A stretch of 38,375 bases of DNA from Halioglobus sp. (GCA_028825045.1 JAPKAY010000037.1:1-38375), one strand, 5' to 3'. Counted from the stretch's first letter, positions 15,587-24,924 are shown. The notes: generated from the sequence alone by a model not told the origin. Made by a program: numbers and translations.

Positions 15587-16630
15587 TCAGAGCGCCGAGC
15601 GAATTGCCGCTACTGTGCCCAATTCATCCATCGCCGGATGCAGGCGCTCCAGTGAGGCCTTAACGTATTCAACGGGCAGCCAGGCATCGCCCATTGCCAG
15701 GGTGACAGCAGCACCCACCCAGACATAGGCCGCGTGCCACTGATATTGTTGCCACATCTGGGCAGGAGACGGTGCGGGCGCGCCATTTGCGAGCAATTGG
15801 TCCCGGTACCAGGACAGCATTTCACGTCCGCGCCCGGCCTGGTCTCCCGACGAGAGGGTGCCCGCCAGAAAATATCCAACATCGCGCATTGCCGGTGCAC
15901 GAGCGGCCAGCGCCCAATCCAGAAATCCGGGTTCATCACCATCAAGGAACAAATTGGCGTCATGCACATCACCGTGAATAAGTGTTGTCTCACCCTGTTG
16001 CCACAGTGCGTGAATAGCATCCGTCTGCGCCAGGTAAAGCTCTCCCATATTGCGGAACACGGGCGGCATCGAGCTACTGTGATCTTCTAATGCCTGTGCA
16101 ATGAGGGTGACCGCTATCTCGTGTTGCAGCGGCGGCTGCACCCAGTGCAGATCGGTATCAAAACGTGGTGACATCCAGTACGCCGCATGCAGCCGAGCGA
16201 AGGCAGACAGAACACTGCGGATATAGTCGGGCGAGTAATGCGTACTCGCGTTGCGAAAGGTGCAACCGCTGTCCTCAAGGTGTTCCAGTAACATGATGTA
16301 CGCTTCGCCCGCCTCGTCGCTGGCGGCAAAATAGCAACGTGGTACTCGCATTGGCACCTCTGCCGATAAGGTGCCGTAAAAGCGGGCCTCTCGGCGCCCC
16401 ATACCACTGGAAGTGACAAAGGCGCGCTGCAGCTCGTCGGTAGGCGGCAGTTTTGCGAATAAACGCGACGGTAGGTCTACCGGTTCCCCATATTCCAGTA
16501 ACAATACAGCGCGCCCTGTTGTTCCAGCATGCGCATCCGTGATTTCAAATCCTGTGACCGGCGCATCCAGCACCTCAGCCAGCCAATCGCTAGACAGGTC
16601 ACCAAGCGCTCGCGGTATTTGCGACATCAT
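15587..16630 (-). CDS. Aminoglycoside-phosphotransferase-fold kinase
   Basis: This 347-residue protein has the APH/choline-kinase fold. The catalytic loop is LIHGDVHDANLFLDG (HGDxHxxN) and the metal-binding motif is GFLDWALAARAPAMRDVGYFLAG. An upstream LFAKLPP would hold the ATP-binding lysine. APH-fold enzymes in catabolic clusters can phosphorylate hydroxyacyl-CoAs or hydroxylated terpenoids and steroids (ACAD10, LvaA and ecdysteroid-kinase types), so antibiotic resistance is not implied. Its ATG overlaps the TGA of the upstream solute-binding protein gene (ATGATG), so the two are co-translated. The convergent dioxygenase gene ends 91 bases away. The substrate is unknown. Confidence 0.8.
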   Translation of the reverse strand: MMSQIPRALGDLSSDWLAEVLDAPVTGFEITDAHAGTTGRAVLLLEYGEPVDLPSRLFAKLPPTDELQRAFVTSSGMGRREARFYGTLSAEVPMRVPRCYFAASDEAGEAYIMLLEHLEDSGCTFRNASTHYSPDYIRSVLSAFARLHAAYWMSPRFDTDLHWVQPPLQHEIAVTLIAQALEDHSSSMPPVFRNMGELYLAQTDAIHALWQQGETTLIHGDVHDANLFLDGDEPGFLDWALAARAPAMRDVGYFLAGTLSSGDQAGRGREMLSWYRDQLLANGAPAPSPAQMWQQYQWHAAYVWVGAAVTLAMGDAWLPVEYVKASLERLHPAMDELGTVAAIRSAL

Positions 16631-17376
16631 CGTACTTCCAATGTCACGGGTATCCAGCGATTGAGTATATAGCCCAGAGTGCCATTAGCTTTCAGTTTAG
16701 CCAGAGCGAAATCGAGTTGCTCTGCCAGGCGCTCATCGTCCTTGCGCACAGCCCAGGCCAGCTCTTCGTTGGTAAGGGAATGATAGAGGCTGATCAAGTC
16801 GTTGTTGTCGGCAGTTGCAGCCAACCGCCAGCTGGTGGGTGCATCGTGAATATACACATCGATTTCGTCACTACGCAGACCCGTGAAGGCAGCCTGAGAA
16901 TCCGCGTAGAACTTGATCTCGCCCTCTTTGAGTTCGTTCTCGGCGTAATCTGCACCCGTTGTGCCTGGCTCTACTCCAATGCGCACACCGGACCGCCGCA
17001 AGGCCCAGGGTTGCGAAAACTGTCCTACTTTTTCCGTGGTGACGATCCCCATCTGTCCGATGTCCATATAAGAATCGGTGAAGATAACCTGCTCTTTGCG
17101 GGCGGCGGTAATACTAAAGCCCGACATAATGACATCAATTTCTCCAGCCTGCAGGGCAGGAAGCAACTTTACAAAGGGCATGTCTACCAGGGTCATTTCC
17201 AGCCCAAGTAAACTTCCGACGGCCGTGGCGTTATCGGCCTCAATACCCATGATGCGCCCTTCCTGTTTGAAAGCCATTGGCGGATAATCGGCCGATACCC
17301 CAACCTTTAACTCAGCACCCACCGCGATGACCGCGTTAAGCGCAAATAGCACAACCATAATGAGACAGCGGAGCAT
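16627..17376 (-). CDS. Periplasmic solute-binding protein, family 3 (amino-acid type)
   Basis: This 249-residue precursor has a signal peptide (MLRCLIMVVLFALNAVIAVGA) followed by the family 3 start LKVGVSADYPPMAF. GIEADNATAVG, LLPALQAGEIDVIMSGFSITAARKEQV with FTDSYMD, and a GVEPGTTGADYAE segment all fit. Such proteins bind polar amino acids or small organic acids for an ABC importer, or act as sensors. No permease or ATPase gene is next to it. Instead it overlaps the APH-fold kinase gene by 4 bases, an unusual partner. It may serve as an orphan binding protein for a catabolic substrate. The gene is divergent from the SDR gene at 17475. Confidence 0.83.
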   Translation of the reverse strand: MLRCLIMVVLFALNAVIAVGAELKVGVSADYPPMAFKQEGRIMGIEADNATAVGSLLGLEMTLVDMPFVKLLPALQAGEIDVIMSGFSITAARKEQVIFTDSYMDIGQMGIVTTEKVGQFSQPWALRRSGVRIGVEPGTTGADYAENELKEGEIKFYADSQAAFTGLRSDEIDVYIHDAPTSWRLAATADNNDLISLYHSLTNEELAWAVRKDDERLAEQLDFALAKLKANGTLGYILNRWIPVTLEVR

Positions 17377-17474
17377 GGGATTTCCTCAAGAGTCGTTGAA
17401 TAGACTACATAATCGCTGGCCACAATGTACCATCGGCCAATGCCCCTAGGGAAGTCATCAGGAACACTGCCTCT

Positions 17475-18266
17475 ATGCAACTCAAACTGACAGACAAAAT
17501 CGCGCTGGTGACAGGCGCGGACCGTAATACCGGCGCTGTCATCGCCCGGCGGCTCGCAGAGTTTGGTGCCACGGTTATATTGCACAGCAATCACTGTGAC
17601 GGCAGTGCTGCCCAGGTAGCCAGGGACATCACCGGTAGCATTCCACTGGAAGGCGATATCGCCACGGAAGCCGGGTGTGAATCTGTACTCGCACAGCTGC
17701 AAGACAAAGCACTGACTATTGATATTCTGGTAAACAATTACGGCGCAGCTTCCTTCGCCAAATGGGACTCTGCAACCACGGCAGACTGGCTGGACATGTA
17801 CCAAAAGAACGTTTTGTCCGTCGCACGACTGGTGCAGGGCATCACACCCCAGATGAAGCACAAGCGATGGGGTCGCATCGTTAATCTCGGCACCATCGGA
17901 TCTCACCGCCCGGGAAAAATCATGCCGCATTACTACGCAGCCAAAGGCGCCCTTGCCAACCTCGGCGTAAGTCTCGCACAGGAGCTAGCGGGTACCGGAA
18001 TTACCGTGAATACCGTATCGCCCGGGCTGATACATACGCCCGATCTGGAAAGGGGGTACCGCGCCCGGGCCAGCAAGAAAGGCTGGGGGCAAGACTGGAA
18101 TGACATTCTGCGCCACATAGTGACAGAGGATTTCCCCAATCCCTGCGAACGCCTGGCCACGCGTGAGGAGGTCGCCGACCTGGTCTCGTTCCTCTGCAGC
18201 GACAACGCAGCGTTCATCAATGGCCAGAATATACGCCTCGATGGCGGCGCCATAGCCCACGTGTAG
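17475..18266 (+). CDS. Short-chain dehydrogenase/reductase (SDR)
   Basis: This 263-residue classical SDR has the cofactor loop VTGADRNTGAVIARRL (TGxxxNTG form), NNYGA, and the catalytic Tyr-Lys in YYAAKGAL preceded by an NLGTIGS serine region. VNTVSPGLIHTP and a FINGQNIRLDGG ending complete the fold. It would oxidise an alcohol or reduce a ketone with NAD(P)(H). An AGGAA lies about 12 bases upstream of the ATG. It is a monocistronic gene divergent from the solute-binding protein gene, with 98 bases between. The SYLF gene follows 144 bases downstream on the same strand. The substrate is not evident. Confidence 0.87.
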   Translation: MQLKLTDKIALVTGADRNTGAVIARRLAEFGATVILHSNHCDGSAAQVARDITGSIPLEGDIATEAGCESVLAQLQDKALTIDILVNNYGAASFAKWDSATTADWLDMYQKNVLSVARLVQGITPQMKHKRWGRIVNLGTIGSHRPGKIMPHYYAAKGALANLGVSLAQELAGTGITVNTVSPGLIHTPDLERGYRARASKKGWGQDWNDILRHIVTEDFPNPCERLATREEVADLVSFLCSDNAAFINGQNIRLDGGAIAHV

Positions 18267-18410
18267 TTAACGCAGAGACTCATCGGCACATCTACAGCGA
18301 AAATTGGTGAAACAAAAGCTTATCCGGACGCTTGACGTCAAAGAGAGTGTTTGCCATGCTGGGCGCCGGCTGGCGATGTCGCTAGCCCACCTATAAGAGG
18401 ACCAAAACCA

Positions 18411-18983
18411 ATGCATACTTTAATCAAATCTACCCTCCTATTCCTCCTTGTCAGCTTGACCAGCCAAGTGACATGGGCAGACGAGTTCGACGCTGCAATA
18501 AAATCCTTCGAAGAAGCTGGTCAAAGCGGAGCATACTTTGACTCTAGTTACGGCTACGCTGTATTTCCCACCATCGGCAAAGGCGGCATTGGCATTGGTG
18601 GCGCACACGGTTCGGGACGGGTCTACAAGCAAGGCGAGCTTATCGGCACCTCCTCCATGACCCAGATAACTATTGGCTTTCAACTCGGCGGTGAGGCTTT
18701 TAGCCAGATTATCTTTTTCGAAAATGAATCTGCGCTAACCGATTTCACGTCCGGCAACTTTGAGTTCAGTGCCGACGCTAGCGCTGTAGCTATTACAGCC
18801 GGCGCATCAGCAACCGCCAATACCGGCGGCGGCGTTAGTGGCGGCGTTAGTGGCGGCAAGAACAATGCCTCCACAAAGTCTCTCGGATACCGCAAGGGCA
18901 TGGCCATTTTCACCATCGCCAAAGGTGGCCTGATGTATCAGGCGACAGTAGGCGGACAGAAATATAGCTATGACCCTATGTAG
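18411..18983 (+). CDS. SYLF-domain (YSC84-type) lipid-binding secreted protein
   Basis: The start chosen is the ATG at 18411, preceded by AAGAGG and opening a clean signal peptide (about 23 residues, ending TWA). A frame from 18351 adds residues without support. The 190-residue product matches the SYLF/Ysc84 family: AYFDSSYGYAVFPTIGKGGI, GGAHGSGRVYKQGELIGTSS, and LGGEAFSQIIFFENESAL, then an Ala/Gly-rich stretch with a short repeat (GGGVSGGVSGG) and a KGGLMYQATVGGQK ending. SYLF proteins bind phosphoinositides in eukaryotes. In bacteria they are small secreted or periplasmic proteins of unknown function, often near envelope genes. A strong terminator follows. Confidence 0.88.
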   Translation: MHTLIKSTLLFLLVSLTSQVTWADEFDAAIKSFEEAGQSGAYFDSSYGYAVFPTIGKGGIGIGGAHGSGRVYKQGELIGTSSMTQITIGFQLGGEAFSQIIFFENESALTDFTSGNFEFSADASAVAITAGASATANTGGGVSGGVSGGKNNASTKSLGYRKGMAIFTIAKGGLMYQATVGGQKYSYDPM

Positions 18984-19298
18984 CTAGTACGCAAACCCTT
19001 TGTCAGAGGCCGCCGACTTCCGTTTGCGGCCTTTTTTTTGACTTTCAGTAAAGGGGTAGCTCACTACGAGGAAAGCGTTGTTCACTCCCAAATAACCGCC
19101 GACCATAATGCACTCAGACTGGCTCTCTGCGCAGTCTGGCTTCAGGAAGTGGGGGACGAATGAAGAAGGCATACCCTCCCTGTTTTCGGAATTATTTCGA
19201 TAACAAGGTGAGAACAGAAAATAGAGTCCCATAATACTTAATATGCGCTAGCGGCCAATGTGCAGACGCTAAAGCTTACGAGAACGAGTACAACACCC
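18984..19298. other. Convergent gap with one terminator
   Basis: These 315 bases lie between the SYLF gene and the convergent SDR gene. They hold the terminator at 19008-19039. An 82-codon minus-strand frame crosses the terminator, lacks family features and was not accepted. Nothing else was seen. Confidence 0.5.
19008..19039 (+). terminator. Rho-independent terminator after the SYLF gene
   Basis: A perfect 6-base stem, GGCCGC (19008-19013) with GCGGCC (19026-19031), encloses a 12-base loop and is followed at once by eight T (19032-19039). It starts 24 bases after the SYLF stop. Confidence 0.92.
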
Positions 19299-19994
19299 CT
19301 ACCACGTCTCACCGTAGGGCCTAATAACCACATCAAAAGTCCAGGTAGAGCGGGGTTGATGCGCGATGTGAAAACATTCACTGGCGATATCAGCCGGTTT
19401 CGCAAAAAAATCATCGGGGTGATCAGGCAGTGCCTTGCGGGTCCAGGGCACATCAATCGCCGAATCGATGGCGATATACGCGACATGAATGCCCTGTGGG
19501 CCCATTAATCTCGCGGCAGATTCGAGCAAAATACGTTGGGCAGCCTTCGTCGGTGCGAAACTCGCAAAGTTAGTTCTGCCGCGGTAAGCGGCGGTATTTC
19601 CAGTGGCGAGAATTGCACCCTCGCCTGCCTCAATCATCACGGGACCAAAAGCCTGTATCAGGTGCAACAAAGCCATTGTGTTTATCTGGAAGTTGCGCTG
19701 CAGCAGTTGCGGGTCCAGCGACAGCACATCGCCTGGACCGCCCCCCACCGCATTATGTATCACCACCCTCGGCGTACCCAATTCGAGAATAGCCGCTATC
19801 GTATTGTGTAGCGCAGCGGGATCAGCCACGTCACACACAAAGGGAATGGCTCCCGGGACTTCCTTTGCCAATTCGTCGAGCCTCTCGGCATTGCGGGCAA
19901 TCATTACTACGCGGTAACGCTCGGCAAACTTTCGCACCAGGGCCGATCCGGTTCCCGGACCTACGCCGGTAATGACACAAATGTCTTCGTTCAT
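19299..19994 (-). CDS. SDR-fold protein with Phe in place of the catalytic Tyr
   Basis: This 231-residue SDR has a normal nucleotide-binding start, CVITGVGPGTGSALVRKFAE, and NAVGG as the NNAG equivalent. Where classical SDRs have YxxxK it reads FASFAPTKAAQR, so the Tyr is replaced by Phe while the Lys stays. The C-terminal half (GIHVAYIAIDSAID) fits a distinct SDR subgroup known to me with the same F-A-P-x-K form. The activity may therefore be altered or lost. Its ATG overlaps the TGA of the PEP-utilising enzyme gene by 4 bases, so both are made together. The pairing is unusual and the function unknown. Confidence 0.82.
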   Translation of the reverse strand: MNEDICVITGVGPGTGSALVRKFAERYRVVMIARNAERLDELAKEVPGAIPFVCDVADPAALHNTIAAILELGTPRVVIHNAVGGGPGDVLSLDPQLLQRNFQINTMALLHLIQAFGPVMIEAGEGAILATGNTAAYRGRTNFASFAPTKAAQRILLESAARLMGPQGIHVAYIAIDSAIDVPWTRKALPDHPDDFFAKPADIASECFHIAHQPRSTWTFDVVIRPYGETW

Positions 19995-22354
19995 AATCGT
20001 TCCACTGTTCCCTTGTCACCATCGAGGCGAACCTGGTCACCGCTAACAAAGTATCGCGTACCCTCGCGGGTATTCACCACGCAGGGCAACCCATACTCTC
20101 TGGCAATGACTGCGCCGTGTGAAACGGAGCTACCCAGGTCTGTCACCAGGCCTCCGATCAAACTGAAATACGGCGTCCATCCAATATCGGTGATGGGCGT
20201 AATCAGTATTTCCCCAGGCTGCAGTGCGGCGGCTTCTGCCAGTGTATGGGCAACCCGCACCACTCCCTCCACGACGCCACGGGAAGCCGGGCGACCATGC
20301 AACACGCCATCGGTACTATCAACGGTGCGTGCCTGCAGTGGCTGCGGCACGCCCACGGATATCTCGGGAAATTCAAATTGCTGCTGGTACTGAAGCGCCT
20401 CTCGCCGTGCAAGGGCGCGCTTCACAGCTGCAGGACCGGGCCTGGCAACAAATTTTGATAATTCTGCAACACTTAAAAAATTCACCAGGTCGGCATCGGG
20501 TAATGCGCCCTCCTCTTGTAAAACCTTGCCCAGTTGACGGAAGCCACATTTGAAACGATGAGCGACATCTACCAACTGCGATTTAGTGTGTTCCCGGCGA
20601 CGAATCGCATCGTGCGCCTTGGGCAGAACCCAGCGTAAGCCACGTGACAGACTGGACCAACCGATATCAGCAGTGTGCATTGGTCGGTGTCCCCCTGTTA
20701 TCAAACGGGCATGCACCGCAGCCTGCATACTCTGGATCAAAGGCGTAGGGTCATCACGCCACGCCGGATCGCGCATACACAACTCGCGATACCCGCGATG
20801 GCCATGATCATGCAAAAAGCCAGTGAACGCCGGTGCCAGCTCAGCGTTGCCCTGCAACCAGGCAACGGCATCGCCCGCCTCTACTTTTTGGAATGCCTGT
20901 TCAGCATCAGGCTGAGTGACGATGCCATCGATCAATGCATCCAACTCCTCCAACATCACCGCGCTTTCTACTCCGGTGGCACCCGCGAGCAGACGTACCG
21001 CTTCTCCCTGCTCTTCACTAGTACTGTCGTTGGAGCGGCCCGAGACCATATTCTCAACGATGGTACACAAAAACCCGGACAGAGCAGACGATTGGATATG
21101 TACGGCCATCGCATGATTAAAGAACGCAGACTTAGTTTCAAGCTGTGCCCACATTAGTTTGCTGTTTATCTGTTGCTCTATTTTGAACGCATCCAACTCG
21201 CGCCCAAATTGATCGACCACCCCCGGCGCACGCAGGCAGTAGCGCAGAAGTTTTACCGTGTTTATCACCTGGCGGTAAAGGGGCTGGGCCGGCAGCGCCT
21301 TGAGTTCAGGGATTATCCTTCCGCACAGGGCCTGACCAGTCTGCTCTACCGTGGAACCGAGCACAGCAGAAGACATCACGACATTGCCAGTAAGATTGAG
21401 AAACAGATGTCCGAACGCCCAGGCGGTAATCTGCCAATCTTTCTCAATGACCGGTCTCGCACCTACTATCACCTGCATGTGCTGGAGCCCGTAATCGATA
21501 CCCCACCCGGTGAAAGAGCCGGTAAGTGGGCATACAGCCCCGGGCATCATCTCGCTAACATTGCTGATCGTCAGTACGTCATCCGGACGCGGAAGTACCG
21601 TATCAAATTCATTGAGGTTCGCGGGCAAAGTTGTAATGGGTCTTGCCTGCAGCCAGTAGAGAGTTCCGTCCCGGTCAATCGCCCATTCCAGGTCGAGCGG
21701 ATGCCCTTCCTGGTCCGAAGCGGCTCTGGCCTGTGCGGTGATTGCAGCAATTTCCAAATCGCTGAGCAAGGCGTCGGTACCCGTCAATTGACGTTCCACA
21801 ATCTGCCCGAGTCCATCCACCGCATAATGGTCTGGCGTGGCCTCACCACTTACCAGAGCCTCCCCCAGCCCTTGAACTGCATCAATAACCAGAAGATCGC
21901 GCCTCGCACTGACAGGGTCAGCCGTAAATACGACACCAGCAGTCCTCGCGTCGACCATGGCCTGAACCACGATATTCATCGCGACCGCATCACCATCGGT
22001 CTGCTCCTGCAAATAACTACGCGCTCGTTCGTTTGAAGCAGAGGCTACGCACCTGGCAATGGCCGCGCGTAATTGCTCCGCGCCCTTTACATTTAGCACG
22101 GTGTCGTACTGGCCAGCAAAAGACGCGTCGCCACCATCCTCTCCCAGCGCCGAAGAACGCACCGCCACCTGTTCCTTCCCCAAATCCAGGTAGCTTTGGT
22201 CGAGCCCACTGGGGAACTCATCTGCACTGGCATTGCGCAACACAAACGCGGGTGGCACGGGCAAGCCCATTGCCACCAGTCGGGCCAAACCATAGGCCTT
22301 GCCACCCGCACTCGCATCAATAATGTCTACCAGTGCACTGATTTCACTACTCAC
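19991..22354 (-). CDS. PEP-utilising/rifampicin-phosphotransferase-like enzyme
   Basis: This is a 787-residue, three-part protein. The N-terminal ATP-grasp part (about residues 10-270) starts GGKAYGLARLVAMGLPVPP, then VAVRSSALGEDGGDASFAGQ and AGVVFTADPVSAR. The middle region is of the kind between the ATP and His domains of rifampicin phosphotransferase (NVSEMMPGAVCPLTGS). The C-terminal swivelling domain (from about residue 685) holds the phospho-His in SSVSHGAVIAREYGLPCVV, His746. A TIM-barrel PEP domain like that of PEP synthase is absent, so it is more likely a phosphotransferase using ATP and water, of the RPH/DPS type, on an unknown small molecule. The start is GTG with GAAGG 11 bases upstream. 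It overlaps the SDR gene downstream by 4 bases. Confidence 0.82.
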   Translation of the reverse strand: MSSEISALVDIIDASAGGKAYGLARLVAMGLPVPPAFVLRNASADEFPSGLDQSYLDLGKEQVAVRSSALGEDGGDASFAGQYDTVLNVKGAEQLRAAIARCVASASNERARSYLQEQTDGDAVAMNIVVQAMVDARTAGVVFTADPVSARRDLLVIDAVQGLGEALVSGEATPDHYAVDGLGQIVERQLTGTDALLSDLEIAAITAQARAASDQEGHPLDLEWAIDRDGTLYWLQARPITTLPANLNEFDTVLPRPDDVLTISNVSEMMPGAVCPLTGSFTGWGIDYGLQHMQVIVGARPVIEKDWQITAWAFGHLFLNLTGNVVMSSAVLGSTVEQTGQALCGRIIPELKALPAQPLYRQVINTVKLLRYCLRAPGVVDQFGRELDAFKIEQQINSKLMWAQLETKSAFFNHAMAVHIQSSALSGFLCTIVENMVSGRSNDSTSEEQGEAVRLLAGATGVESAVMLEELDALIDGIVTQPDAEQAFQKVEAGDAVAWLQGNAELAPAFTGFLHDHGHRGYRELCMRDPAWRDDPTPLIQSMQAAVHARLITGGHRPMHTADIGWSSLSRGLRWVLPKAHDAIRRREHTKSQLVDVAHRFKCGFRQLGKVLQEEGALPDADLVNFLSVAELSKFVARPGPAAVKRALARREALQYQQQFEFPEISVGVPQPLQARTVDSTDGVLHGRPASRGVVEGVVRVAHTLAEAAALQPGEILITPITDIGWTPYFSLIGGLVTDLGSSVSHGAVIAREYGLPCVVNTREGTRYFVSGDQVRLDGDKGTVERL

Positions 22355-22408
22355 AGAAAATACGCCTTCGGGTCAAATGGGATTAGAAAAAACAGGATGG
22401 AGAAATTT

Positions 22409-23050
22409 TCAGCCGCGGCCCAGTGCAATAGCCTCTTCAGCAAGCACTTGACTAACGACCGGATGCGCTTGTACACGCGCTACAAAATCGGTAAATACTG
22501 GCCATCGGTCAGCATCAATTTCGTAACCCGCATAGGCAGCATTTACAAAGGGACTCATCAAACTCATATCCGCCATCATGAAGTCACCAAATAGAAATCC
22601 ATCGACGGGGGCCTGCATCTCCAGGTAATCGAGTACGGGAGGCAGCTGCTTATTGATAATTTTTGCAACCACTTCCTCGTCCGTCTCCTGCTTCAATACT
22701 ATGGGCCGCATAAAGCGCTGGAAAAAAATTCCAGCGGCAAGCTCCGCCACGCGGGTTCCTCCGAGCTCTTCGTACCAGCGCGCTTGCGCTTTGCCCGCAC
22801 TGTCAGTCGGATACAATGGCGACTGTGTAAAGGTATCCTCCAGGTACTCACAGATCACGGTAGAGTCACAGATGGTGAGTTCACCGTGTTGGAGCACCGG
22901 AATTTTTCCCAAAGGGCTGATCTTTCGATACTCAGGATCCTTGGTAAACGGTATCTGTTGAACCTGCTCATAGGGTAAATCTTTTATAACTAGCGCAACC
23001 AATACTTTGCGGACAAAGGGCGATCCGGACGCGCCATGCACAATCATCAT
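22409..23050 (-). CDS. Glutathione S-transferase
   Basis: The start chosen is the first ATG of an ATGATG pair at 23050, with GGAGG 6 bases upstream. A longer frame to 23161 adds an arginine-rich leader with no family match. The 213-residue product has the thioredoxin-like N-domain (VHGASGSPFVRKVLVAL, KIPVLQHGELTICDSTVICE) and an all-helical C-domain. The Ser in GSPF is the candidate for activating the thiol. It would conjugate or isomerise an electrophile with glutathione, or act as a peroxidase. It lies between the monooxygenase gene (137 bases upstream) and the PEP-utilising gene, all on one strand. Confidence 0.88.
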   Translation of the reverse strand: MMIVHGASGSPFVRKVLVALVIKDLPYEQVQQIPFTKDPEYRKISPLGKIPVLQHGELTICDSTVICEYLEDTFTQSPLYPTDSAGKAQARWYEELGGTRVAELAAGIFFQRFMRPIVLKQETDEEVVAKIINKQLPPVLDYLEMQAPVDGFLFGDFMMADMSLMSPFVNAAYAGYEIDADRWPVFTDFVARVQAHPVVSQVLAEEAIALGRG

Positions 23051-23186
23051 ACGCCGCCTCCGGCGGCCACTAAATCCTTGCACGGTGCTTGTGTCTGGTG
23101 ACACATTTTTCCAGGCATGCTCGCAAAAATCATATTTGTTCCCTGAACAATTAAAATGCAATAAAAATATACTGTCGCCAATTCAC

Positions 23187-24650
23187 TTATCTGAACTCCA
23201 ACACCTTGTCCTTGAGTGGCCGAAGGCGCAAGTAGAGAAAGTCTACGACATAGTTCTGATAGACACGCCAGGGCAGTCGCTTTCCCTGTTTGGGAAATTT
23301 ATCTACTGATCGCAAAATGTAACCCGATGAAAAATCGAGCATGGGGTCCTCGTCAATACTCCCACTCGCAGCGCGCGGCACTACCGTTGTCGAGCAGGTT
23401 TTATGCATATAGTTCAAAAGGCGGCAGACATACTGCCCTGTGAGGTCGGACTTGAGCGTCCATGAAGCGTTAGTATAGCCAAATACTTGCACCATATTGG
23501 GCACGTTGGCGAGCATCATACCTCTATACACGTAGAGCTTCGCCGGATCAAGCACTTCCCCGTCAACGCTCAGGGTCATTCCGCCGATAAACTTCATATT
23601 TAATCCGGTGGCCAGAACTATAATGTCGGCCTCAAGATCTTTACCCGATTTAAGATGAATCCCACTGTCGGTGAAGTGATCGACTTGGTCAGTGACAACT
23701 TCTGCACGCTTTTCGCGAATGGCCGCAAATAAGTCGCCTTCAGGCACCGCACAAAGCCGCTGATCCCATGGGTTATACGAGGGTGTGAAGTGTGTTTTAA
23801 CATCGTAGTCTTCACCCAACTCCTCGCGCACTTGATTCAGCAACAGGTTCTTGACCACGTGGGGCCGCTTGCGTGAAAGATTGAACACAAAAATTTGCAG
23901 CAGCACACGCTTCCAGCGGGTCAGACGAAATACCCACGACCCGGGCAGCACACCACTCAGGCTCGTGGACCAGGAGTCCTCCTCGGGTATGGATGCGATA
24001 TACGTCGGCGAACGCTGCAACATAATAGTATTTGACGTTTCTTTGGCCAGTTCAGGCACCAGAGTGACCGCAGTTGCGCCGCTGCCAATAACCACGACGT
24101 TCTTACCCTTGTAATCCAGATCTTCAGGCCAATGCTGTGGATGAATCACCGAGCCCTTAAAGTCCTCCCGGCCCTCAAACTCAGGGGTATAGCCCCGCTC
24201 ATAGTCGTAATAACCGCTGCACATCATCAAAAAACGGCAAACGTATTCAAGTGGTTCCTCTGTATCGGTACGCTGCACCGAGACTGTCCAGGTAGCCGAT
24301 TCCGAAGACCAACTGGCGTTCAAGACCTTATGGTTGTAACGAATGTGCTTGTCTACGCCGGTTTCCTCAGCGGTTTCTTTCAGATACTTGAGTATTGAAG
24401 GCCCGTCCGCCAGCGATTTACGATCCAACCAGGGCTTAAAACTATATCCAAGCGTGTACATATCACTATCGGAACGAATACCCGGATATCGAAATAAATC
24501 CCAGGTACCACCCAAGGTCGCCCGCGACTCGAGCAACGTAAAGCTGCGCTCCGGACACGCACTCTGCAAATGGCGGGCGCTACCAATACCGGACAGGCCG
24601 GCACCCACAATCAAGACATCTACGATATCGGTGTTTGACGCTGGTGCCAT
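23187..24650 (-). CDS. Flavin-containing/Baeyer-Villiger-type monooxygenase
   Basis: The start chosen is the ATG at 24650 (GGAG about 11 bases upstream). A frame to 24695 adds 15 residues with no SD. The 487-residue product has an FAD Rossmann motif, VLIVGAGLSGIGSARHL, the GTWDLFRYPGIRSDSDM segment and the BVMO-type fingerprint FKGSVIHPQHWPED (FxGxxxHxxxWP). A second NADPH-binding Rossmann motif is VVVIGSGATAVTLVPEL. Such enzymes insert oxygen next to a ketone to form an ester or lactone, or oxygenate a heteroatom. In the context it might open a cyclic ketone of a terpenoid or steroid. The FMO class is sure; the substrate is unknown. Confidence 0.9.
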   Translation of the reverse strand: MAPASNTDIVDVLIVGAGLSGIGSARHLQSACPERSFTLLESRATLGGTWDLFRYPGIRSDSDMYTLGYSFKPWLDRKSLADGPSILKYLKETAEETGVDKHIRYNHKVLNASWSSESATWTVSVQRTDTEEPLEYVCRFLMMCSGYYDYERGYTPEFEGREDFKGSVIHPQHWPEDLDYKGKNVVVIGSGATAVTLVPELAKETSNTIMLQRSPTYIASIPEEDSWSTSLSGVLPGSWVFRLTRWKRVLLQIFVFNLSRKRPHVVKNLLLNQVREELGEDYDVKTHFTPSYNPWDQRLCAVPEGDLFAAIREKRAEVVTDQVDHFTDSGIHLKSGKDLEADIIVLATGLNMKFIGGMTLSVDGEVLDPAKLYVYRGMMLANVPNMVQVFGYTNASWTLKSDLTGQYVCRLLNYMHKTCSTTVVPRAASGSIDEDPMLDFSSGYILRSVDKFPKQGKRLPWRVYQNYVVDFLYLRLRPLKDKVLEFR

Positions 24651-24783
24651 ATGAGCAAAGTCTCCAAGGGTTAGGGGAAAGGCCCCCATCGCCATTCCGG
24701 GGCGTGCACTGTGGACGACTAACCACCGTCACTAAACACTTCTTCAGCGGCGCATCATATCAAACAGCGTTGCACTTGCGCAC

Positions 24784-24869
24784 CCTGACAGCGATCGCTT
24801 TGGATATTTAGGGACTGGGGTCTGGACATTGACAGTTTTCATAGGAGAAAAACCCCACCCGCTGTCAGG
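24784..24869. repeat. 10-base inverted repeat with 66-base spacing
   Basis: CCTGACAGCG (24784-24793) and CGCTGTCAGG (24860-24869) are perfect inverted copies, about 135-220 bases upstream of the monooxygenase start. They could be paired operator half-sites or the ends of a small element. No target duplication was noticed. Confidence 0.4.
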
Positions 24870-24924
24870 CAGGGGAGTCATAGTCCATTGGCGCCTACTT
24901 AAATCGCTGGGCGCGAAGTACCTA

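Noticed and set aside
15587..16630. APH-fold kinase as an antibiotic-resistance gene
   Set aside because: Its context and sequence type fit catabolic or unknown small-molecule kinases. The fold alone is no evidence of drug resistance.
18984..19232. 82-codon minus-strand ORF after the SYLF gene
   Set aside because: It runs across a strong terminator, has no SD-like support or motifs and looks random.
21173..22036. Long plus-strand ORF (287 codons) opposite the PEP-utilising enzyme gene
   Set aside because: Antisense shadow of a real gene, with no recognisable motifs.
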